Source: Arctopsyche grandis
Taxonomy: Eukaryota; Arthropoda; Insecta; Trichoptera; Hydropsychidae
Assembly: GCF_051622035.1 (NCBI RefSeq)
Contig: NC_135355.1
Span: forward strand, 39,041,986-39,105,985
Reading direction: 5' to 3'
DNA: 64,000 nucleotides
How positions within the stretch are numbered: the first letter of the stretch is position 1; every line of letters starts with the position of its first letter. The notes under the pieces are model-generated. The model saw nothing but the letters and a program-made list of their open reading frames with translations, did no database searches and was not told where the DNA came from. This document shows positions 48,396 to 59,770 of the stretch, piece by piece. The translations under genes and the position numbers were made by a program.

Positions 48396-51300
48396 CTAAC
48401 TCAACCTTTCTAAATGGTCGCGACTTCCGTAACTGCACCAATTCCTGTGACAAATGTCAATGGTACCATCCAGTGAATTTAAGAAACGGAGGCCACGAGG
48501 AATGGGAGAATAACTAAAAGCCACAGTTCTAACCAGAGGAGTGTGAATAAGGGGACGATGGCGGGTCCATATCACACTCTCCGGAGCATGAAGGCCCAAC
48601 TAGGGATCCCAAATATTCGTCGACTTAAACTATTCGAATATCGAATAGTAAATCAAGAGCTATTCGAAAATTAAAAAAAGGTAATTATATATGTACCAAG
48701 CATAAGTTTGAATGAATCGTCTTATCATAGTCATACCTCGTTTTTACAGCCAATAATAATTCCAATTTTTTATTTTCTTTTTTCATTATGATTTCTTGTA
48801 AAAATGTATATTTCGCCAGTGACTTCTTAACACTTTGCACTCTTATTGGAATTTCTCTTCACCACTAGTCTACTCTAGGATGGAAAAAATTATATGATTT
48901 TTTTTTTAATTTTAGTTGTTCATATTATTAAATTATGTCGAAGATCAAATTGGTGAATTCATTTTAGCAAAAAATACGCAATTTTTTTTTTTAGGTAAAA
49001 ACTAAATATTGTGCTCAGTTATTTTGGGACTATCTGTTCGTCTCCAATTGTGACCATAATAACATGATGTTGATTTGGGATAGCATTTTTCGAATATAGT
49101 CACTAAACTCAATTATTTCAAACCATCATAATTACTAAATCGAACTAAATGATAAGTTCTACATTTCTTGTATTATTTATGACAGCAGTTTTGTATAATA
49201 AATGAGTTTTATTACTAGAAACTTTTAAAATATGCCTATAGAAATGTTTTCATACCTACCCTATAGTTCGTTAGGCAGTTTGGGTCCAAGGATGCAAAGC
49301 TATTGTCTGTTTACTCATTGTATTTTAATGCGTACCCACCCTCATAAAGTGTCTATTGGTTAGTTTTTAAACTGTTAGTTAAAATCATATTTTCTATTCG
49401 TTACCTACTTGTAGGATACATCGAAAAAAAAAGTTGGATCATCCCAGAAGGCGGGCAAAGACGAAAATATTAGATTTAACAGATACACGGTGTTTTTGAT
49501 CACTATTTTTTTACGCTTTTCAAACAAATCTTGCCTTTGAAGTTCACGACGAACTCATCGACCACTATGTCTCTGCACGGTATAATTAATTGTCTGCATT
49601 CAGCATCTAAATGATTCAAAAAGCCATTGTGTTCTACATTATTATTTTTGAGTTGTAATATCCGAAATATTTGTAGAAACCGATCTCTTTTGAAGACACT
49701 CCTAAAAAACATATTTTCAACCGAAAAATAAAAATTTTTTGGTTGAAAATATGATGACTTAAAATCGACCAATTATCACTGTTTGTATCTCTGATATCAC
49801 CTTCACTATCGTTTTCATTATTATCACAATCATTTTGGAAGTCTTCTAGGTTTTGAAAGTTTTCTATTAGGTAACGAATAGAAAATGTGATTTTAACTAA
49901 CAGTTTAAAAACTGAAATTTCAATGTTGCCAACACTTGTATTTATTATTTCTCCATATGCACTAATATTACCGAACACGTCGTAAAATTATGGTCACCCC
50001 ACCTAAAATACCTCCTTAGAGCACAATGTATCGATACCGACTGCCCAAATAAAACGGCGCACTCAAATGTAGAAGCAGGTAAAGAATTCAAATATTCTTA
50101 GAAACAATATAGACGCTAACCCTTTACTGTAATTATCCTATTTATACATTTTCTAGCATCTCGTATCCTTTAAGTACACTATTGTAAAATAAAACCTTCA
50201 AAAATTTGCCAATGAATATTAAAACTAAAGCTTCAAAGTAGTCGCTTAACAAAGCCACTATACTGGCTTTCAGAGCTGGCAGCCGAATATCCGAAAGCCA
50301 CTATAGTGGCTTTCAGAGTTCAAGACGTTAAATATTCGTATTATTTTCTGATGTTTTCTAAAATTATCGATCGAAAAGTAATTTTCTTCAAACATTTCCG
50401 TATTTAATAAATAAAAATCCGTTTCTTCACATGTAGACATTTCATCTTCTTCATTATCTTCATTTTTATCACAATTATCCCCATTATATATTTCATTTTC
50501 TTCATTATCGTCGGCTTATTTTTCATCACTCTTTTCATGTTGATTTTGTTTATTTAGTTTATAAAAATATATATACACGAATAATATTCGAATAGTTGAT
50601 GAAATATTCGAATAACGAATGACTGAAAAATCAGACGAATAATTCGAATATTCAATTGGGATCCCTAGGCCCAACTCAGCTAGGATAGACGGACAGGAGA
50701 TATAGCCTCTAAATATGGAAAACAAGAACTTGATAAGTGTAGCCGACCATACCCATGATGAATTGTGAAGGAAATAAGTATGGGTAAATCCCATATTGCT
50801 CCTTATAAAGCAGTCTGAGAAATCATCTTTGGATAAGTTCAAGTTTCATAGATAGAAATTTAGTGTAAGGATTCCAGATCATAGAGGCGTATTCCAGAAT
50901 ACTCCTAACTAGAGCATTGTACAGCAATCTCAAAACAGCGGGATTATGGTAGTGTCGAGAATTACGAAAGAGAACCCCAAGCATTCGTGAGGCAGAGCAA
51001 CACGATATGTTCGATATGATCAGAGAAATTTAGGTCACTATGGAATTCAACCCCAAGATCAACAGTTGAATCGATCCAGTTCAATAAAGAGTTACCAACA
51101 AGATATGGAAAGGTACGATCGGGGGTGGATCTGGATCTGGAGTAACACATATTCTTTATGATCATTTTCGATACATAGATACTAAAAATATAATTTTCTA
51201 ATCATACTTTCAATTTTATCTGCAACATAAAAGATCATTATCGAGCTGTTCTCAGGTGTAAAATTCAATTCATTTATTTATTGGAGCGCTAACGCGGTAA

Positions 51301-52010
51301 ATTTAAAAAGGCACTCCAAAATCCATGCCGAATCAGAGGAAAACGTATCGATTGCTAGATTTTCGATCATCGACTGAACATATTGACGTCGAATGTGATT
51401 AATTAAGATAATGTTTATTAATTATATAAAGATATTATTAATTAATTATTCCTGCGTGTCCGCCATTACTAATTTTTTTTCACGTACCACCAAACATCGA
51501 CTGCGTACCACCAAGTGGTACGCGTACCACAGGTTGGGAACCGCTGGGCTATATCATTAATATATGTAAATTAAAAAAAGAATTGGGCCTAAAACAGACC
51601 CTTGAGGAACACCACTAAGGAAGGGATGAGATTCTGAAGAGCAGGTTCCAATCCTCACTGAGAAGTATCTAGACTTTAAAAAACACTCTGATCCAGTCAA
51701 GTAGCCGTCCTCTCGAACCTACATGCTCGAGTTTTAGTAAAAGCCGATCGATAGGAACTCGATTAAAGGCTTTTTTGAAGTTAGACGAGATCTACGGGTA
51801 TATTATTGTTAAGAAGGAGAGACCAATCATTGTGCACGGTTAAAAGATTACTCAGTACTGATCGGCCTTTTATAAAACTATGTTGGCATATAGATAATAG
51901 GTTTCAAGATTCTAGAAATATAGTCAGTTGAGGGGAGATGATTTTTTCCAAACATTTTCGCAAAATGGGTGAAAGACTGATAGGACGATAATTAGTAGCT
52001 TGATAGCTTT
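48396..52010 (-). mobile_element. Jockey/CR1-like LINE relic, split by a later insertion
   Basis: The minus strand shows AFNRVPIDRLL, GVPQGSVLGP (about 51580-51610), then YLVGNSLLNWIDSTVDLGVE with a following SDHIEHI (50962-51165). After the 48601-50667 insertion it continues with SVIWTRHRPLIH and FSYSPIPRGLRFLN (48396-48599). These are ordered reverse-transcriptase and post-RT blocks. Stops in several places show decay. Confidence 0.75.
48601..50667 (-). mobile_element. TIR element with 8-bp TSD carrying a piggyBac-like fragment
   Basis: The ends are TAGGGATCCCAA and TTGGGATCCCTA. The flanking 8 bp GGCCCAAC (48593-48600 and 50668-50675) are identical, and removing the element restores LINE sequence. 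The end type and TSD length fit hAT. Inside, minus-strand frames (49503-49978) read FKRDRFLQIFRILQLKN and DIVVDEFVVNFKGK, which match the piggyBac transposase DDE region rather than hAT. Inverted copies of about 48 bp (about 49363-49411 and 49862-49913) bracket this fragment. Confidence 0.75.
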
Positions 52011-52021
52011 TAATTTGTTTC

Positions 52022-52059
52022 CCTTTTTGTAGATAGGAATTTTCCTATCTACAAAAAGG
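52022..52059. repeat. Perfect 18-bp-arm palindrome
   Basis: CCTTTTTGTAGATAGGAA is followed after TT by its exact reverse complement. Confidence 0.95.
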
Positions 52060-52129
52060 ATAAGGATAGATAGGAATTGTTAGAAGTTTTCCATTCGTTG
52101 GGTATAAAGGAAGATATGTACTATATACT

Positions 52130-52590
52130 TTTTTTTTGTTATTTTAAAGTGCATTTGCACATGGATCCACAAATGCTGTGAAATTGAGTAGATTTTTCGA
52201 TAAGGTAAGTGAATTATTGTATCTCGTTTCAATTTACAGTGATCACTAATTATAGATTTATATTTTATTTCAGGTCATAGAACGTCATCATTATTCTAGA
52301 GATATATCTAGTCCTTTTTCTGATAAAAAAAGACAATTTTATATTCACCTCCATTTACCACACCTCCAAGTGCTTATTCTCCACCATCATATATATACAA
52401 AGTTTTATCATAAAGATTCATTTTTATTTATTTTTATAATTATATACATATTGTTATCTATGGAATACATTGAATAAAAGCATATGTATTAAATTACAGG
52501 TGTAGTAAAATTTCTTTTACAGAGCCCATACTCGAACGTAATCGACTTGAAGTGATCGAGTTTCTCCGCCATCCTGAAGATTCCATGTTC
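52130..52590 (+). repeat. Segmental duplication, copy 1 (partner 59080-59545)
   Basis: About 450 bp cover the 3' end of the GH16 gene and the adjoining sequence. On the plus strand two exon-like pieces are preserved in both copies. The first is 52150-52204 (AFAHGSTNAVKLSRFFDK), followed by a GTAAGT donor. The second starts at 52274 after TTTCAG (VIERHHYSRDISSPFSDKKR), with a stop at 52475 and an overlapping AATAAA. I do not recognise the protein. It may be the tail of a convergent gene or chance. Confidence 0.6.
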
Positions 52591-54780
52591 GCAACCAGTT
52601 TTCACGTTGTTCGTAGAAATCTTTCATTGCCTGAATGATAATTTTGTTTGAGATTGATTATTTCAGTAATGAACATATTTCACAGGTGTGTTTTAAGAAA
52701 TGAATAATTTTACCGTGGGAGAATTGTTATCCCATGGTTTGCCATCAGGATTTGATGCGAAATCTGGGAAGTAGTTTGTACCACCGACAGCCAAATTCAT
52801 GATAATATAGAACTTAAAATACAATTATTAGTTCAAACTTTCAATTAAGTTTTGTAATAAATTTTATTTGCTTAACATATTAAAATAATAATACCTCTTG
52901 ATCGAAAGGTGCCATTTTGCTTGCAAATCTCCAAGGATTTTCAGTATTTGGAGCCGCCGCGTCAAAATTACCATGTTCCCAAAAACCACCTGCAGGTGGT
53001 GACATTCTTCCGATTTCAACATCATCAATTGAAAATTTCAAGTAGTCTGTAAACGATAATAAAAATTTGTAGAAGTCTGTAGACGGTAAACAAAAGAACA
53101 AAATTTAACTCTCTTTAATTATATAACCTGGAGTCCATTCCATTTGATATTTTTTGAAAACTGTGTCATATCCTGGTGCAAACTGTTGTTCATAATGAGC
53201 TTTTTCCCAACCGTTTAGTCCAGGGTATGGTCCGTAATGCAAAGTGCTGCCGACTTGTTGGGTTCCAATATTAAGACCGTTTATTTCAAGATTTCTATTA
53301 CCTCGTGATTCTACCAAGTCAATTTCTCCTGATCCTGGCCACGTTCCGTATTCATTATTAGCCGGCAACATCCATATTGCTGAAAAAATATTACCATTCG
53401 TTATTCAAATAGATGATTTCATTCGGCAGAATTTTTATGAGATAATTACCGGTCTCCGTGACGGGCCGGAATGTGAAATGCCGGAAAACGCAAATATCGG
53501 AAGGCAAAGATCGAAAATCGAAAGATCTTAAGTCGAAAGATCAAAAAAAAGAGTGCATGGTAAACGGTACATACTCACTTAATTTGCGCAAGCAGGATAC
53601 AACAGGAACAAGAGGAACAGGCTGTTCCTCTTGTTCCTATTGTATCCTGCTCGCGCAAATTAAGTGAATATGTACCATTTACCATGCACCCTTTTTTTTT
53701 GGTCTTTCGACTTAAGATCTTTCGATTTTCGATCTTTGCCTTCCGATATTTGCGTTTTACGGCATTTCACATTTCGGCCCGTTAGGTAGACCCGATAATT
53801 ATACAGGTTGAACTTAAAAATATCAAGTATTATTGAAAACAGTGCCGGTTTCAGGGGGGGGGGGGGGCTTGATCGGGTGGCGCCCGAGGGCGCCAAATAA
53901 GTTAGGGTGCCGCTCGATACGTCAAAGGCGCTTTAAAATTTAAAATTAGAGCGCTAAAAGCCATACAAAACAAAGGCGAATTTTTTTCTAAGGGTGTTAA
54001 GGAAAAATTGCCCAAGGGCGCCATTGGGTGTAAGGCCGGCACTGATTGAAAACAACAAAAAATTAATTACCTGGCCACAGCCAATCTCCGGCTGGCATTT
54101 TTGCTGAAATTTCGGTTCGGCCATATTTAAATCTGAAAGAGTTTACCGAACGTAGTCTGGCGCTTTTGGTTGGATTGATAATATTTGAAGGAGTTCCAGC
54201 TCTTTCGCAACCCCAAAAAGCAGGATTTGTACATCTGGCAAAATATAATTTTAATTTAATTTACGATAATGATTTAAAAGTATTCGTAATAATGATAAGA
54301 ATTTATTATAATTAATATTGTAAAAGTATGAATCATATTGTATTACTCGTCGGCTGGTGCTCCACCATGACAACTTAAAGTCCCCGACGATAAGAATCCC
54401 TCTCCAGTTTGATCCGATAATAAAGTGGGTCTGATGTAAAGGCGTCCCTCCTTGGTGTAACTATTAGTTCTGTTATTCGTGTACCACTGGAACTCCCAAT
54501 TCTGTGAAAGTGTAATAATTAAGTATACATTTTTATATTTCATTCTTTTGTGGTATATTATTTAATATATGTATCTTACACCTCCTCCGGACAGTGTGTT
54601 CTCGTGTTGCCATTTGGAAAAGTCCAGTTTGTCGAAGTTATCTTCAAAAATGAGATCTCCTGCGCAAATTTGACCCGCTGGCTTATGGAGACCACTCGCT
54701 GTCGTGATACTTGGTTGGGCACATTGTGAATTTACTGAATATACAATAAATAACAATACGAACAACGATAAAATCTTCAT
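52517..54780 (-). CDS. Secreted GH16 beta-1,3-glucanase, catalytically intact
   Basis: Hydrolyses beta-1,3-glucans, acting in the gut lumen or haemolymph. Seven coding exons join in frame: 54780-54580, 54501-54347, 54234-54071, 53379-53128, 53046-52895, 52812-52714 and 52630-52517 (TAA). They give 378 residues. A signal peptide (about residues 1-18, ending VNS before QC) is followed directly by the GH16 domain; there is no N-terminal CBM39 glucan-binding domain. The active site GEIDLVE holds the nucleophile E192, D194 and the acid/base E197, which non-catalytic GNBP recognition proteins have lost. Other family blocks are NTLSGGGNWEFQWYTNN, GDWLWPAIWMLP, HYGPYPG, KMAPFDQEFYIIMNLAVGG and VDYVRVWAL. 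Introns are short except intron 3 (53380-54070), which two inverted-repeat elements nearly fill. Confidence 0.95.
53442..53800. mobile_element. Fold-back element with arms of about 175 bp
   Basis: The two arms are near-perfect reverse complements around position 53621 (AGAGGAACAG, G, CTGTTCCTCT). Outer ends contain GATAATTA and ACGGGCC, with TGTGAAATGCCG further in. It lies wholly within intron 3 of the GH16 gene and would form a very long RNA hairpin in the pre-mRNA. Confidence 0.9.
53840..54044. mobile_element. hAT-type MITE with perfect 8-bp TSD (copy 1)
   Basis: The 205-bp element starts CAGTGCCGG and ends CCGGCACTG. The flanking 8 bp ATTGAAAA are identical (53832-53839 and 54045-54052). 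It sits 26 bp from the donor of exon 3 of the GH16 gene. A run of about 14 G follows the left end. Confidence 0.92.
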
Positions 54781-54787
54781 TTTGATT

Positions 54788-54891
54788 CTGCAATTAGTTT
54801 GTTCATAGTATGATAGTTAATATGATCAAATTATCAAAATTAATATACAAATCATTGGACTAATTACTAATAATTATAATTAGATAATTAC
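54788..54891 (-). other. 5' UTR intron of the GH16 gene
   Basis: A GTAATT donor follows CTGGAG and an ATTGCAG acceptor stands 7 bp before the start codon, so a small non-coding leader exon (about 54892-54915) is spliced to the coding exon. Confidence 0.6.
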
Positions 54892-54940
54892 CTCCAGTCG
54901 AGAGCCAGGGCTGACTTGATATCTGGTATCATTTTACAGC

Positions 54941-54949
54941 TTTATATAC
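54941..54949 (-). promoter_or_regulatory. TATA box of the GH16 gene
   Basis: TATATAAAG on the minus strand lies about 160 bp upstream of the ATG, and about 25-30 bp before the presumed start of the leader exon. This is a typical core promoter arrangement for a strongly expressed, tissue-specific gene. Confidence 0.65.
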
Positions 54950-55184
54950 TACACTGGGCTACAAGCATAACATAAATGATAGTGCCTTAATGAATATTAA
55001 TTACTTTTTTGTAAACTATGAATACTTACTAACTCAAATATGATATTTTGAATTCACGGTGCATTTCCAAATACCATATGATAATATTATTTGCATTTAA
55101 AATGTACTATTGTATTTTTATGCCTTATTGAATTGAGAAGATATTTTCATGTGCACAATAGATGGTTAAAGTGAATAATTTACC

Positions 55185-55397
55185 CAGTGCCGGCCTTACA
55201 CCCGATGGTGCCCTCGGGCAATTTTTTCTAAACACCCTTAGAAAGAACTTTCGCCTTTGGGGCTCTAATCTAAAATTTTGAATGCCTTTTGGCGCTAATT
55301 TTAAATTTTAAAGCGCCTTTGGCACATCGTTCGGCGCCCTAACTTATTCAGCGCCCTTAGACGCCGCCCGACCCAGTACCCCCATAAACCGGCTCTG
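55185..55397. mobile_element. hAT-type MITE with perfect 8-bp TSD (copy 2)
   Basis: The 213-bp element starts CAGTGCCGG and ends CCGGCTCTG, inverted relative to the copy at 53840. The flanking AATTTACC is identical on both sides (55177-55184 and 55398-55405). It lies upstream of the GH16 promoter. Confidence 0.92.
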
Positions 55398-55497
55398 AAT
55401 TTACCTCTTATTGTTTTTCCTATTGCGGGGCTGTTACCTCTAAGAGCTATTATTATTTATTCGAATATTGTCGGTGTGTCTATCAATTTCTGGTCTT

Positions 55498-56385
55498 AAA
55501 GAAATCTGTTCAGATTATCTTCACTTCCTCCTGTCGTCTATTAAGTACGTACTTGCAGACTTTTTAAAATTTAGATTTTTTTTATCTTAATTATTCTCAT
55601 TCATTGTAATTATTACAGTGATTACTTATTATGTATTGTATTAAATCTGTTTTCAATATTATTTTAAAGCTTATAAATAATGATAATTATAAGTCTAGGG
55701 CTTCCAAGCCGGTTTAAACCGAAACCTAAATGCCGGCTTTTTGACCATTTTTCAAAAGACCGAAAACCGAGCGAAAAATGTGTTTTTCCTCAAATATGAC
55801 AATTATGAATTTCAAAACTCTCTTACATAGGTAATAGGCGTATATTTCTTTGAACAACAAAAGCATAGATAAAGTAAAAAGGTACAGCCCTTAGCGGTTT
55901 CTTTGAGATTTAGTAATGGACGAAGACCGGGTCATAAACCAATAAAATATTATTGAAAGTAGTTTCAATGATCTACACAAGTTCTGGTATAAAAGTATAG
56001 AAAACATTATTATCGCAAAACCTAGTACTTGACAAAATAAAATCATCTATTGTTACTGCGTACATACATAGATTAAGTAAAAAGGAGTCGTAAGCTCGAA
56101 TGCTTTATGGCAAAATTCTATAATTGAATATAATAATATTATATAATCAAAATAATTGATTTTTGTTCGTAGGAATTGGAAGCCCTTTAAATGTTGAGGC
56201 CACATACCTACTTTTTATTATGGTTTTAAAATGTTTGTGATGTGCCGTTTCTAATGAATTCGTTTCCGAAATTTGCAGAAATCTGTCCAGATTATCTTCA
56301 CTTCATCCTGTCGTCTATTAAGAAGATTACCGTGATTACGTATTATATCTCGTATTAAATCTGTTATCATTATTTATATGCTTTA
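55498..56385. repeat. Pair of direct repeats upstream of the GH16 gene
   Basis: The blocks AGATTATCTTCACTTC, CTGTCGTCTATTAAG and GTATTAAATCTGTT recur at about 55498-55670 and 56277-56385. A CATCTATTGTTACT...CATAGATTAAGTAAAAA block at 56043 also occurs near 3690. It is non-coding. Confidence 0.65.
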
Positions 56386-57159
56386 AAAGAATATTGACAA
56401 CTATAAAAAAAATTATATTATTTTTTAAACAAGGGAAGGATATATTGATTCTAATTATTAGTACCAAATCCATAGACATCTAATTCTCCCTTTAATTAAG
56501 AAAAAAGTGCAACATGTTTAGGTTGATAGTGGTAGAGTCGGTAAATTTTGAAGCGATTCCACAACCCTGGTGATAACGCATATAAAACAATAATGCTTAG
56601 GAATATAAATAAGATCAAATTAAATAACACACAATTTTAATAACACCTAGTACTTTATTATAATAACTACATTATATCGTATGTGTGATGGCTTATATGG
56701 ATTATATTTGGATTATGACGTAAGAAATTTCTTAACACAATTTTATCACTAATCCGATATATACTATATTGATTATAAGCATGATGTTTCATTTTTAGCG
56801 ATTAAATATAAATAAATAGTATTATTACAATACTAATTTGTTTTAGTAAAAATATTATTATTTTACAATGGAAATTAGATAATTTGTTGATTTCATGGCG
56901 ACAACATATTGTATCTAAACATAATATAATTACGTAATTTTTGCATCAGGGCCCAAAATTTCTAGCAAGGGCCCCTTGATATTTTTTTAAATACGAAATG
57001 AAATAAGTTTATGTATAATAAATACTATACATGTTTGACATAATAAATATTCATATAATAGAGAAAATAATTCAGAAATAAGCTCACCAATTTTAATATT
57101 TTTCTTTCATATTCGCGAAATCACTAAAATTCAATTTTTAACTTCTAATTTTGCCACTT

Positions 57160-57330
57160 GTTTATATTCAATGGCCAACAATGCAAGATTATTTAGCCTT
57201 CATTGTACGATAGAGTTTATTTTGTGGTTTTTAATCATTTTTAATTTACTGTTAGATATTTCAACACTCAACACTGTTATTGGTAAAGTAAAAAATAACA
57301 TAACAATAAACACGACATAAACTTTCGAAA
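57160..57330 (-). pseudogene. hAT transposase C-terminal relic (ZMYM1-like)
   Basis: Minus-strand translation gives FFTLPITVLSVEISNSKLKM, then RLNNLALLAIEYK after one stop. This is the dimerisation domain layout (LP.T.AS.ERSFS.LK...RL.NLALL.IE) of hAT elements. Key serine/arginine positions are degraded and stops interrupt it. Confidence 0.7.
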
Positions 57331-58379
57331 ATTCACTTTATAAACAACTGTATTTTCTGATAAGTAATTGTGAAAATTGTCTTATGGTCATGTTTTCAGT
57401 GAAATCGTTTTTCAATAATGAAATTACTTAAATGAACTGTTCATAAAATTGATCTGAGAAAACTTCTGGATATTTTTTTCCTTAATTTTAAACGATTTTA
57501 TAGTTTTTTACTCTTGCATTCATTGAAAGCGACTTTACAGGCAATGCCATTTGCACACGGCTGTGTATGAAACTAAAGTATGTAAACCAGTGCACCAGTT
57601 CCAGACGACAGAGTGAGCCTCTGGAGTTCAGCCAGCCCAATTCTCCGAAATCGTGCAACTACCTCCTTTGTACATAAAATAATACAAACTTGTATTCTGA
57701 ACCAATAAGGAAACTTTTTTTTAAACACAAACTTGTTTTTCAAATTTCAACAAATCTTCCCTGTAGCATTTTTTAAATCTAAATCTTAAAATAACATTTT
57801 TTTTTAAATATTCTTAAATACAGTGTCATTTTGGAAGTTTTAATGTGTATACTTCTATGCACGCAATTAGGCTTTTTCACTGAAACCACTTCATATATGT
57901 ATGTACATATGTACCATTGAAAATAGGCCATTCAACGAGGACTTGGGTGCACACAGGATTTCTATCATTCAGGATCTCTTTTTTATCCTTTCTCAACAAT
58001 ATTCCATTACCAATAATTCAAAACCAATAAATAACACATTGCTGGAAAGTATAAAATTAATGACGTAGGAGTTTAATAACAGTTTTTTGGAGACCTTTTG
58101 AATCCTATTGGATTCATCTACATTGTACACCTTGTATGTATATTTATATTCAAATGCTTAGTAGTTGGAAAGACAGCTTTGGCAGATAAATCATCATCAA
58201 TTGGAATGAAATTTTTCACATTGAAAATCGGGTGTTCTGTGTCGGTTAAATTGCACACGTATAAACAAGGAACTCCTTAACAAAATACATATTTCATAGA
58301 ACTGTATGACATCCGTGGGTCAAATCATCATAAAGAATCGAGATCAGTTTTCTATCATTCAACCTACGGTATATACATA

Positions 58380-58605
58380 TGTGTGGGAATTCATGTAAGG
58401 GAATATCGTGAAGAGGGAGAAATTATACGCGACTTTATAGCAAGTCTTTTATTCTATGTATATCGATACAGCCAATTCAGTACTCCATTCGCACCAAGCA
58501 TGATTCCCTGACTGGCTCGCTGACACTCCCGACCAATCACAGTTCAGCCGCACTCAATCGGTATCTGGGGTACCAACTCTTAAAAATTAATACTAAAGTG
58601 TAACA
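58380..58605 (-). mobile_element. Solo LTR
   Basis: On the minus strand it starts TGTTACACTTTAG and ends GAATTCCCACA. An AATAAAAGACTTGC polyadenylation region lies about two thirds along and a CG-rich U3-like part precedes it. No internal region is attached. A flanking duplication is not evident. Confidence 0.55.
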
Positions 58606-59079
58606 ACTATTTGACATTACTCTTACATTAAGTAATCATTTATACATCAAATTCCTACATATGTATGTATGTACCTACAATGTGTTCATCAACATTAAAG
58701 CTTTAATGACTTTCGAGTTTTAAAGGTATGAAGTTGGTCAATAACATAAGTTTCAGGGATTATACTCGTTCACGATTTGACCAATCGCAAAAGTCAATTG
58801 ATGGTTTATTACCGAGTTCCGGTTTAGACTCTGAACAATTTTTTCGGAACTACGCAGGTTTGATATTACATAATATAGTTGTTTTTTTTATTTCGGTTAT
58901 ATCAACAACTTTTTTCATTTATAGATTCCAATATTTGTGGTCGGCATTAAATGGGATTTAAGAGATGATAATTAATCATTAATAAAATGAAGTAACTATC
59001 TTAAATATGAATGATAGCATGTAATCACTTGATCGATATGAAGTTTTCGCAATTGTAAATATGTACTTTATAGATTTTT

Positions 59080-59545
59080 TTCTATTATTTTAAAGTGCAT
59101 TTGCACCTGGATCCACAAATGCTGTGAAATAGAGTAGATTTTTTGATAAGGTAAGTGAATTATTGTACCTCGTTTTAATTTAAACTGATCATTAATTATA
59201 GATTTATATTTTATTTCAGGTCATAGAACGTCATCACTATTCTAGAGATATATCTAATCCATTTTCTGATAAAAAAAGACAATTTTATATTCACCTCCAT
59301 TTACCACACCTACAAGTGCTTATTCTATACCATAATATACAAAGTTTTATCATAAAGATTAGTTTTTATTTATTTTTATAATTTTATACATATTTTTATC
59401 TATGGCATACATTGAATAAAAGCATATATATTGAATTACAGGTGTAGAAAATTTTCTTTTACAGAGCCCATACTCGAACGTAATCAACTAGGAGTGACCG
59501 AGTTTCTCCACCATCCCCAAGATTCCAGACTATCCTCACCTCTTC
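59080..59545 (+). repeat. Segmental duplication, copy 2 (partner 52130-52590)
   Basis: This is collinear with the 3' end of the GH16 gene and its flank. The first plus-strand exon-like piece has acquired a stop, while the GTAAGT and TTTCAG signals remain. Similarity ends inside the duplicated GH16 last exon. Confidence 0.85.
59459..59530 (-). pseudogene. Fragment of the last exon of a GH16 glucanase
   Basis: The minus strand encodes WNLGDGGETRSLLVDYVRVW AL and a stop, still open and clearly paralogous to residues 356-378 of the intact gene. No other GH16 exon accompanies it. It is a partial duplication or the remnant of a former tandem gene. Confidence 0.85.
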
Positions 59546-59770
59546 GTGCAATGTGCAATATACGTTTGTAACTGCAATATACGTTTCAGGCATATTGTTG
59601 AAGGTCTATCCTTGATTTTTAATTCTTCAAGAATAGACACATTTGTGCGTTTGTCGGTTCAAGGCACGCGCAATAGCCGTCTCCAGGACCACATCTCCAT
59701 CTATCCGCCGCCTTTATGGTCCACGTCTCGACTCCATAAAGGCAGACAGAAAAAAAAGGTTTTTTAAAAA

